A DNA stretch of 51,400 nucleotides from Rhodothermales bacterium. GTDB taxonomy: Bacteria; Bacteroidota; Rhodothermia; Rhodothermales; UBA10348. The DNA is taken from positions 1 through 51,400 of the forward strand of contig JANQQV010000005.1 in assembly GCA_028284865.1 (NCBI GenBank). Reading direction: 5' to 3'. Positions 28,379 to 36,012 of this stretch are shown here, piece by piece (within the stretch, counting starts at the first letter, position 1; each line of letters begins with the position of its first letter). The translations under genes and the position numbers were made by a program. A model generated the notes under the pieces. The model was not told the DNA's origin and ran no database searches. It saw nothing but the letters and a program-made list of their open reading frames with translations.

Positions 28379-29713
28379 TCAGTCCCAGACGACGTAGCTG
28401 TAGCGGTCCTCGTGGAAGTGCGCCCCTTCGCGTACGACAGATTTCTTGAGCGCGCGCGGATAGCGGCGATGCACCTTTGAAACGGCTTCCTTGACCTCAC
28501 GCAGTCGCCGATCAAACAGGGACATCTGGATCATGTCGCCCGTGAGGAGACCACCGAGCACGATTTCGACCTTCTCGACGCCCACACGGCCTTTGTCCTT
28601 GTGCATCCGGCCGAACAGATCGTCCGTCAGCCGCTCGGCGAAGCGCACGAGTGCATCGAGCCGGGCCGTCGGATGGGTCAGCAGCCGGGCCGCATGCTCG
28701 GGTGGATGCCCTTCCAGATGCAGGATCAGCCGGACCTGCCCCACGACGTTGTTCTTCAGCTTGTCGTGGGCCTTCTGGACGAGGCGATGCACGATCGGAA
28801 TGACGTAGGGTGCATCGTAGCAGGGGGTGAAGAGGGTGAAGTGCTTGCGGATGGCCGGTGCTGGGCGGAAAACCGAAACGGACATCGTGTCCTCGGGGTG
28901 GAGCAGGCGATGGATCCGGACGCCTTCCGGCCCCCACGCCAGCTTCAGATGGCGCTCGCTCATCGCTCGCGCCGATCCAAGCGTATTGCACCCAAGCATC
29001 TGCAGCCCGTCAACACACTCCCAGGAGAACCCGGCCTCCTCCAGCCACGCAATGGGGAAGGCACCCTGGAACGCCTCCACATCGTCCTCCGATACGGAGA
29101 GGACCTGCCCGGCGCCGGCGCGGATGGAGGCCAGCCACGCGGTGGACCGCTGCGGCGCGAATCCAACCGAAGCCCCGAGGGCGCGCACCACCATCCGGAT
29201 CTCGGGCTCGCTGGCTGCAAACCAGAGCTGCGGCTGGTCCGAGGTCGTCAGATCCGCCCCTGATGCCGATCGCCCTGAACTCGATCGTCCTGTTGAGCTC
29301 GCTCCCGGATGACCGTCCAGCGTGCTCTCCATGAACGGCGTGATCCGGTTCATGCGCTCCAGCACATATTCCCAGGCGCTGAACTCGGCCACGGGATCGC
29401 GCAGATAGCAGGCTGCGTCCGGACAGAGGGACCGCGCTCGGGCTGCCGTCATGCCCCGCTCGAGGCCCTGCATGGCCGCTGCCCGGTTGAGGGCCACGAT
29501 GTGCCGCTCTTCCTGCACGATGAGAGGCTGGGTGCCATCGTGCCGACGGGCCATGGCGATGGCCCATGCCGGAAAGTGCTTGATGGTCAGGCAGCCGATC
29601 AGGTGACCGTTCGCTGGATGGCCATCGGCAGGGTGTTCGCCTGCAGCGCTATCGTCAGCCGACTTCCGGTTGGAATCTTCGGGTTCGGGGAGGGGAAAGG
29701 ATCGAGCTTCCAT
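28379..29713 (-). CDS. imuB: ImuB-like Y-family polymerase homologue (mutasome hub)
   Basis: The product is 444 aa from the ATG at 29713, which places the start 107 bp behind the SOS-type promoter; the longer frame to 29824 would run into the promoter. The N-terminal part (CLTIKHFPAWAIAMARR, then IVALNRAAAMQGLERGMTAARARSLCPDA) is the Y-family palm/finger. The DE catalytic residues of true polymerases are not visible, as expected for ImuB. A Ser/Gly-rich insert lies at about 138-160. QMSLF near residue 402 is a beta-clamp-binding motif. ImuB links DnaE2 to the clamp during lesion bypass. No imuA is seen in the window. Confidence 0.85.
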   Translation of the reverse strand: MEARSFPLPEPEDSNRKSADDSAAGEHPADGHPANGHLIGCLTIKHFPAWAIAMARRHDGTQPLIVQEERHIVALNRAAAMQGLERGMTAARARSLCPDAACYLRDPVAEFSAWEYVLERMNRITPFMESTLDGHPGASSTGRSSSGRSASGADLTTSDQPQLWFAASEPEIRMVVRALGASVGFAPQRSTAWLASIRAGAGQVLSVSEDDVEAFQGAFPIAWLEEAGFSWECVDGLQMLGCNTLGSARAMSERHLKLAWGPEGVRIHRLLHPEDTMSVSVFRPAPAIRKHFTLFTPCYDAPYVIPIVHRLVQKAHDKLKNNVVGQVRLILHLEGHPPEHAARLLTHPTARLDALVRFAERLTDDLFGRMHKDKGRVGVEKVEIVLGGLLTGDMIQMSLFDRRLREVKEAVSKVHRRYPRALKKSVVREGAHFHEDRYSYVVWD

Positions 29714-29819
29714 GAGAAATCGGGGAAACGGCAAAACAGGCGAATGGGGCAAACAGGGCAAAACGGGACGAAACGGGGCCGGAAATGGGATGGCCGCGCA
29801 AATCTGGCAGCGGGGAGCC

Positions 29820-29849
29820 ATCATAGCATATGTAAAATATGTGTGTCAA
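29820..29849 (-). promoter_or_regulatory. SOS-type promoter/operator of imuB
   Basis: On the minus strand: -35 TTGACA, 18-bp spacer CACATATTTTACATATGC, -10 TATGAT. The spacer is the most dyad-symmetric of the three copies (CATAT...ATATG) and suggests the operator is CACATAT-N3-ACAYATG. Confidence 0.75.
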
Positions 29850-29966
29850 CCCCGTCTGGCGAAAAACTCCTGCTTGCTGACTATCCGGGGGGTAACCGCT
29901 ACCTTTTTGCAGCCATCACGGTGTGGCAAGACCCGTTCCGCAGAGACCTCACCAACCTGATCATCC

Positions 29967-30785
29967 GTGTCCACCTACGATTCCGACCAGATCCGCGACC
30001 TGCTGGCACGCGCTTCCCGCCTGCAGGCTGCCGAAAAGACCCCGGATGGGGAAGGGCTGACCCTGGATGAGCTTAAAGAGGTGGCTCGCGAGAGCGGGAT
30101 CGATCCCAACTACATCGAACTCGCTTCCACCGAGGGGCAGCTACGTACAAAGTCGCATTGGGGCATGCCCGCGCGGGTCAGTCGCGAGCGGTGGGTCGAC
30201 GGCACCCTCGACAAAGCTACCTGGGACCAGATGAAGAAGCGCTTCTCCCGGCATTTCGGGGTCGGTACGGCAGCGTTCGACGTGGACGAAGGAACGTGGG
30301 ACAACGGGCATGTGCGCATCTTCGTGCAGCAGCAGGGCGATCAGATCCACATGCAGGCCGAAGCGGGTTGGGAATCGGATTTCGAGATGCCCATGGCCTT
30401 TGCCATCGTTTCCGCCATCGCAGCTCTGACGACGACCGGACTGGCGATCGTCAGTCTGGAGTGGACCATTGGTCTGGTTGCCGCTCTGTTCTGCACCGCC
30501 GTCGTGCTGTCGGTCGCCCGATTCCGGAAGACCAAGCACGAGCGGGCCGAGGACGAGTCTCGTCATCTGGACGAGGCGCTCATGCAGGCGGCGATGTTGT
30601 ATGTGACGCGCGAAGCAACATCGCGCGAAGCCACAGCGCGAGACGCGACTACCCCAGAATCGGCCGCAGAGGAAGCCATACAGTCAGACGCCACCCCGGA
30701 AAAACCCTCGATCACAATTCCCTCAGATGAATTCGCTTCCGATGACCCGTTCCACGCAGCTGATCGCAACCGGGAAGCAGAATAG
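29967..30785 (+). CDS. Membrane protein of unknown function
   Basis: This 272-aa product starts at GTG. Residues 1-60 hold a helical segment (DQIRDLLARASRLQAAEK ... LTLDELKEVARESGIDP) reminiscent of small regulatory helix pairs found in Rhodothermota/Gemmatimonadota proteins. Two adjacent transmembrane helices lie at about 145-190. The C-terminal cytoplasmic tail is acidic and low in complexity, with an ARDATT/REATSREA repeat. I do not recognise a family. It is followed 7 bp later by the serine hydrolase gene on the same strand. Confidence 0.6.
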   Translation: MSTYDSDQIRDLLARASRLQAAEKTPDGEGLTLDELKEVARESGIDPNYIELASTEGQLRTKSHWGMPARVSRERWVDGTLDKATWDQMKKRFSRHFGVGTAAFDVDEGTWDNGHVRIFVQQQGDQIHMQAEAGWESDFEMPMAFAIVSAIAALTTTGLAIVSLEWTIGLVAALFCTAVVLSVARFRKTKHERAEDESRHLDEALMQAAMLYVTREATSREATARDATTPESAAEEAIQSDATPEKPSITIPSDEFASDDPFHAADRNREAE

Positions 30786-30792
30786 CGCAGCC

Positions 30793-32211
30793 ATGACTCT
30801 GTACCGCCCCACGTTCAGCATCGTCTCAAGCGTCATTCTGCTCATTTCGATAGCTGCCACCACCGCGCAGTCCCAGACCGCGGACCAATCGGCCAAGGTC
30901 GATTCCATCATGGCCGCATGGTCGGGCACGGATCGACCGGGCGTGGCGCTGGCCTACGTTGAGGACGGAGAAATCGTCCACAAAGGCGCATGGGGCATCG
31001 CTGATCTTCAACAGAGTGTGGCATGGAAGACCACGACCGTCTCCGACCTGGGCAGTGTGTCCAAGCAGTTCATCGGGTTTGCGATGGCGCTCCTGGCCGA
31101 AGAAGGCGCTCTTTCACTTGATGACGATGTCCGTACCCATCTTCCACATTTGCCGGATTTCGGGGCGACCATCACCATAGACGACTTGATCTACCATCGC
31201 TCCGGGCTGCGCGAGGTGTACGAAACGTTGGCCATGATCAACTGGCGCGGTGGGGATGGTCTGTATCAGGAGCACGCCCAGACCCTGGTCGAGCATCAGG
31301 CCAGGCTGCAATTCGAGCCGGGGTCGGCCTACCTCTACAACAACACGGAATACATGCTGATGGCTGACATCATCGAGGTCGTGACCGGCATGGAATTCCA
31401 CGATTGGATGGACGCCCGCATCTTCGCGCCCCTTGGGATGGACGATACGACCATCATGGTTCGTCCCGGTCAGGTCATTCCTGGTGCGGCGGCCTCATAC
31501 GGTCGAGATGGCGATGGGTACTGGAATCAGATCTACGACAACAGCACGGTGCAGGGGGCTGGCGGGATCTACTCCTCAGTGGAGGACCTGGCCAGATGGA
31601 TGGACAATTTCGCGAAACACACGGTCGGCACACCTGCCACGGTGGATGTCTTGACCACGAACGGGTCGCTGAATGACGGATCGCCAATCGACTATGCGCG
31701 CGGCATCATCGTAAACGACATCCGCGGACAGCGGGTCTGGTCGCACAACGGCGCCAGCGCTGGCTTCCGTTCGCAGCTGATCTACTTGCCTGATTCCCGT
31801 CGTGGACTGGTCGTGCTGGCAGCCACGTCGTCCATTCGCATTCCGATTGACGAACTGCTCGACGCGTTCATGGGAGATCTGCTCGAGCCCGAAGGAGCCA
31901 TTCCTGATGTCGAAGCGGTCGAGGAAGATGCCCAGATGGAGCTACCTGTGCTGTCCGATCCGGATGCGTTTACAGGGCTTTGGCTAAGCGATGAGCTGCA
32001 AGTGTTCTATGACATCCGCCTGGAAGATGATGGGCTGGTACTGGCGCATCGCTGGCTTTCCACATACCCCATGACCTGGGTCGGAAACGACACCTTCAGC
32101 CTGGGTGGTGGGCGCGAACTGCGATTCGAGCGCGACGCGAGCGGTCAACCTTCCGGATTCGTGTGGGACAATGGACGAACGATCGGGGTCGAGTTCCGCC
32201 GCTATGAGTGA
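30793..32211 (+). CDS. Secreted serine hydrolase, class C beta-lactamase-like
   Basis: The product is 472 aa from the ATG at 30793, chosen because it starts directly at a signal peptide ending near TTAQSQ; an upstream in-frame ATG at 30727 would overlap the previous gene. Active-site motifs are SxxK at Ser88-Val-Ser-Lys91 (GSVSKQF), YNN near Tyr182 and HNGASAGF as the third (KTG-like) box. The C-terminal 100 residues form a small beta domain of the type that often follows these catalytic domains. It acts in the periplasm on a peptide or ester; a true antibiotic-resistance role is not implied. Confidence 0.87.
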   Translation: MTLYRPTFSIVSSVILLISIAATTAQSQTADQSAKVDSIMAAWSGTDRPGVALAYVEDGEIVHKGAWGIADLQQSVAWKTTTVSDLGSVSKQFIGFAMALLAEEGALSLDDDVRTHLPHLPDFGATITIDDLIYHRSGLREVYETLAMINWRGGDGLYQEHAQTLVEHQARLQFEPGSAYLYNNTEYMLMADIIEVVTGMEFHDWMDARIFAPLGMDDTTIMVRPGQVIPGAAASYGRDGDGYWNQIYDNSTVQGAGGIYSSVEDLARWMDNFAKHTVGTPATVDVLTTNGSLNDGSPIDYARGIIVNDIRGQRVWSHNGASAGFRSQLIYLPDSRRGLVVLAATSSIRIPIDELLDAFMGDLLEPEGAIPDVEAVEEDAQMELPVLSDPDAFTGLWLSDELQVFYDIRLEDDGLVLAHRWLSTYPMTWVGNDTFSLGGGRELRFERDASGQPSGFVWDNGRTIGVEFRRYE

Positions 32212-32230
32212 TGCCCACCCAGAGGACCCC

Positions 32231-32599
32231 ATGAAGTCGCTCAGCAAAGTCAATCTCGCCGACAAGCTCAGCCAGTTCGATGATCTCTGGCATCCGCGTA
32301 TCGTCGGCGAACTCAACGGGCAGCACGTGAAGCTGGCCAAGATTCAGGGTACGTTCGACTGGCATCACCACGAGAACGAAGACGAGCTCTTTCTGGTCAT
32401 CAAGGGCCGGATGAATCTCGAATTCCGGGATCGGGTGGAAACGCTGGAAGAAGGCGAATTCTGCATCGTGCCTCGAGGCGTCGAACATCGTCCGGTCGCC
32501 GAGGAAGAGTGCCATATCCTGCTTTTCGAACCGGCTTCCACGCGCAATACAGGCAACATCACCAGCGACCGAACGCACGACGTCCTGGACCGGATCTGA
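32231..32599 (+). CDS. Cupin-domain protein
   Basis: The product is 122 aa from the ATG at 32231, preceded by AGAGGA at ribosome-binding distance; an ATG at 32204 overlapping the previous stop is an alternative. The cupin metal motif is WHHHENEDELFLVIKG and the second motif PRGVEHRPVAEEE, giving a single beta-barrel with likely Mn/Fe/Zn ligands. The substrate is unknown. It closely follows the serine hydrolase and is probably in the same operon. The last codons are part of a perfect 19-bp inverted repeat. Confidence 0.85.
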   Translation: MKSLSKVNLADKLSQFDDLWHPRIVGELNGQHVKLAKIQGTFDWHHHENEDELFLVIKGRMNLEFRDRVETLEEGEFCIVPRGVEHRPVAEEECHILLFEPASTRNTGNITSDRTHDVLDRI

Positions 32600-32617
32600 T
32601 CCGGTCCAGGACGTCGT
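32577..32617. repeat. Perfect 19-bp inverted repeat overlapping the cupin stop codon
   Basis: The arms at 32577-32595 and 32599-32617 are perfectly complementary around a 3-nt loop, with the TGA stop at 32597-32599. No T-run follows. It may act as a terminator for both this gene and the convergent tricorn-like gene, or as an mRNA 3'-end stabiliser. Confidence 0.8.
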
Positions 32618-32656
32618 GAAGTCTATCGCAGCCCGCCGGGCGGCCGAAAGATCAGA

Positions 32657-35600
32657 CTACCGATTCCACGGGGTCGGGAAGCCATACCCTGGAATCAGTT
32701 CGGGATAGGCCGGCGGCTCAGGCCACGTGCGTGGATCCCGTTCAATCAGGCTCATCAGGTGCTGCACCGCCGCTTCCAATTGCGCATCATCTCCGTTGTA
32801 GGTGGCATGCGGTGGATTGTCGACTTCCATATCGGGCACGAATCCCCATCCTTCGATCAGCCACTCGCCGTCGGCGAAAACGCCGGTCTCCGAAGCCCGC
32901 GTAATCCCGCCATCGACCTGACGATTGGAGCTGGACAGCCATACCTCACCGCCCCACGTGCGGACCCCGATAGAAGCGCCCAGACCCAGGCGACGGAAGC
33001 CATCGGCAACAGCTTCACCATCTGAAGCCGATCGCTCATCAACCAGGATGACCAAGTGGCCTCCGAAACTGTACTGCATGTTCGGGTAGATGTAATCGGC
33101 GCGCGGCTTGAACCAGGCCCACGGGCGACGGAGAAGCTGTGTCAACACCCACGAATCGATATTACCGCCGTTGTTGTGGCGCACATCGATGATGATGGCC
33201 TGCTTGTCCAGTTGGGAATAGAATTCCCGGGTGAACTGCCCGGCATCGCTTCGACCCATGGCCCGAAGGTGCAGGTATCCAACCTCACCATCTGACAGCC
33301 GGTCGGCTTCGAGCCGACGCGTGTATTCCCATTCGTGGTAGCGCAGGTTGTAGGTCTGTCCTCCGGTAAGTGGTGTGACAATGGCGTCGCGCTCTGACCC
33401 GTCCGGATCCTGCACGCGCAGTCGGACCTGCTTGCCCGCCTGGTTCATGAGCAACGATCCCAAAGCCGGCACATTGGCTGTGGATTGCCCATTGACCGCC
33501 AGAATCACACTGCCTTCCTGGACATCCGCATCCGGATGGGCGAGGGGGCCACGATAGTCAATCAGGTCCGGGTCATATTTCAGGCGATGGACCAGTCGGA
33601 AACCACCGGTCACCTCATCCCTGACAAAGCGACCGCCGAGATCTGCAGGTGCTGCACGATTGTCGAGCGGACGGACATCGCCGCCACCGGCATTCGAGTG
33701 CAGGAGGCTCAATTCTGAAACGAGCATGCCTTGCAGGTCGGCGAGCGCCTGGCGCGAGCCGACACGCGGCAGGAAGGCAGCGTATTTCTCCCGCATGGCT
33801 TCCCAATCCACGCCACCCATGTTCGGATCCCAGAAGTAGTCACGGTGCAGGCGCCACATGTCCATGTAGATCTGATTCCATTCATCGCGTTTGTTGACGG
33901 CAAACTCCCATCCGTCGAGATGCACCTGGTTGTCATCATTCAGCTTGGTGCCTGCACCCGACGACGCAGCTATGACGTGAAAGGCAGAGCCTTTCCGGAC
34001 CATGATCTTCTCGTCGTTGCCGGACAATTCTCCAGAAGCTCCTTCGACGATGGTCACCGGCTTCGCTCCATGCTTGAGCGCAATACCCTTGAGGTCACCA
34101 TCCTCGCGGTAGAGAATCCTGTCCTTGGTCACACCCAGCAAGCTCATGGAACCGGCTGGAACCGGAATCTCGCGCAGTCCGGAGGCCAGATCCCACTGCA
34201 TATCGCCATCGGCGTCGTCGGCATCGAGCTCATTGGGCTCGGCAAACGGGAACGTGGCACCATCCTTCAGCGGAATGGCGTAGATCTTGGCGCGGTTCTC
34301 GAAGTGCGGCATGGGTGCGCGTTCGCCCCACGGGCTGCCCACCGAGGAATTCCAGGTGCGCGTCGATACGAAATACAACCAGTTGCCGTCGGGCGATATG
34401 TGCGGGTTGTAATCGTTGAAGCGATTCGACGTGATCGGCGTGTGTTCATCCTCCTCGACGTCATACGCCCACAACACGCCCATCATGTTGGCATCGCTGC
34501 GCCCGTAGACCGGATGCTTGCTGTCGGGCGACCACGCAACGGCGCTCGAGGCGGGCGCTTCTGCCAAGACACGCGAATCCCCGTTCTCCAGGTCGACAAT
34601 CCAAAGGGCATCATCATAGTCGAGATGCGTCAGGTAGCGACCGTCGGGGGAGGGGGCCGCATCCAGTCGGAGCATGGCAGGTCCATCCGTGATCTGCTCG
34701 GGAGCAGCGGTGCCGTCAACGCGAACCTTCCACCACTCAAGCTCACCATTCCGATCGGAGAGTGCGAACACATTCAGGCTGTCCGTAGTGAATACAACGT
34801 TCCGATAGCGGATGCCCGAGTCGCGCGAAACGTGCACCCAACGGCCCGTGCCGACAGGCGCGGTGAACAGCTCGCCACGAGAGACCAGCGCTGCCGTTTG
34901 GCCGTCATGCGAAATCGCCGCATCTGAAATCCAATTGAACGGTGCCGTCTCCCAGTCCGTGAGCGACTGTTCGATATCGGACATGAGGCGAATCGCCACT
35001 TTGGAAGGCTCGCTGTCGGGCGACATTGTGTAGATGTCAGCGCCCAGGCGAAAAACCAGATTGTCGCCGTCTGTTGCCAGCTCCTGGATGTCGAAATCGG
35101 AATATGTCGTGTGCTGCACCAGGTCGGAGCCGTCCGCCATCATCGACCACACGTTCATCCCATCCTGCCTGTCGGTCAGGAAATACACGCGACCGTTATT
35201 GAGCACGTTCGGCTGACGCGATGACCCCGGATAATCCCGTGTCAGGGCGACCGCTTCGTTGCCTTCTCCGTCGAAACGCCAGAGCTGTTGGGCCGTGCCG
35301 CCTTTGTAAAACCGGCTATTGCTTCCCTGGCGAGGCATACGGGCAAACACGAGCGCACCGTCTGCCGTGAAGTCACCCTCGGATGCCTGGGAGAGGGGGA
35401 CCTCCTCAACGTCGCCGGTGTCAGGATGGACGAGCGCCAACCGGAAATCCGGAAGTCCCGCCGACCAGGAGGCTCGCACAAGGACGCGCCCATCTGCGGA
35501 CCAACCCACCGGGCGGGCATTGCCGCGAGCCAGCCATGTGATACGCTTCGGCGTACCGCCCTGCGTCGGAATGACATATACGTCCGGGCTACCTTCATAG

Positions 35601-35839
35601 GCCCCTAAGAAAGCAATGTGGGTGCCGTCTGGCGAGAATACTGGAAACGACTCCTCAGCCACATTTGATGTCAGGCGAAGAGCCGTACCCCCATGAGAAG
35701 ACACGGTCCAGATATCGCCCTCCGCAGAGAATGTGATCAGGTCACCATGGATATCCGGGTGACGGTAGTAGCCTTCCACCTGGGCAAAAGCGAGTGATGT
35801 GGAGGCGAACAAAAGCAGGAAGCAGAGCAGACGGGACAT
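32657..35839 (-). CDS. Tricorn-like S41 peptidase
   Basis: This 1060-aa protein has a signal peptide (cut near AFAQ). The first 600 or so residues form beta-propeller repeats (GDLITFSAEGDIWTVSSHGG, FSPDGTHIAFLG). A tricorn core domain, a PDZ domain (about residues 770-850) and a C-terminal S41 catalytic domain with DVRHNNGGNID and ERSASDGEAVADGF follow; the nucleophile Ser lies at about 937-939. It digests peptides in the periplasm, unlike cytoplasmic archaeal tricorn. No partner aminopeptidase is adjacent. It is divergent from the ABC permease, with a 173-bp shared upstream region. Confidence 0.92.
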   Translation of the reverse strand: MSRLLCFLLLFASTSLAFAQVEGYYRHPDIHGDLITFSAEGDIWTVSSHGGTALRLTSNVAEESFPVFSPDGTHIAFLGAYEGSPDVYVIPTQGGTPKRITWLARGNARPVGWSADGRVLVRASWSAGLPDFRLALVHPDTGDVEEVPLSQASEGDFTADGALVFARMPRQGSNSRFYKGGTAQQLWRFDGEGNEAVALTRDYPGSSRQPNVLNNGRVYFLTDRQDGMNVWSMMADGSDLVQHTTYSDFDIQELATDGDNLVFRLGADIYTMSPDSEPSKVAIRLMSDIEQSLTDWETAPFNWISDAAISHDGQTAALVSRGELFTAPVGTGRWVHVSRDSGIRYRNVVFTTDSLNVFALSDRNGELEWWKVRVDGTAAPEQITDGPAMLRLDAAPSPDGRYLTHLDYDDALWIVDLENGDSRVLAEAPASSAVAWSPDSKHPVYGRSDANMMGVLWAYDVEEDEHTPITSNRFNDYNPHISPDGNWLYFVSTRTWNSSVGSPWGERAPMPHFENRAKIYAIPLKDGATFPFAEPNELDADDADGDMQWDLASGLREIPVPAGSMSLLGVTKDRILYREDGDLKGIALKHGAKPVTIVEGASGELSGNDEKIMVRKGSAFHVIAASSGAGTKLNDDNQVHLDGWEFAVNKRDEWNQIYMDMWRLHRDYFWDPNMGGVDWEAMREKYAAFLPRVGSRQALADLQGMLVSELSLLHSNAGGGDVRPLDNRAAPADLGGRFVRDEVTGGFRLVHRLKYDPDLIDYRGPLAHPDADVQEGSVILAVNGQSTANVPALGSLLMNQAGKQVRLRVQDPDGSERDAIVTPLTGGQTYNLRYHEWEYTRRLEADRLSDGEVGYLHLRAMGRSDAGQFTREFYSQLDKQAIIIDVRHNNGGNIDSWVLTQLLRRPWAWFKPRADYIYPNMQYSFGGHLVILVDERSASDGEAVADGFRRLGLGASIGVRTWGGEVWLSSSNRQVDGGITRASETGVFADGEWLIEGWGFVPDMEVDNPPHATYNGDDAQLEAAVQHLMSLIERDPRTWPEPPAYPELIPGYGFPTPWNR

Positions 35840-36012
35840 GGTCGTTGAAGGATGGGCCGTTGGCGGGTCGACAGAACGAGGTAGTGGATTAAGATAGCGG
35901 CTCGGAAGGGCATGCGGGAGGTGCGTGTAACCATTCGCTGCTTTCCACCGTGTAGCAATGGTGATCCCGTCGGAAGCGCGATCGCCAACCTACCCGTCTG
36001 CCTCTCTGCATC

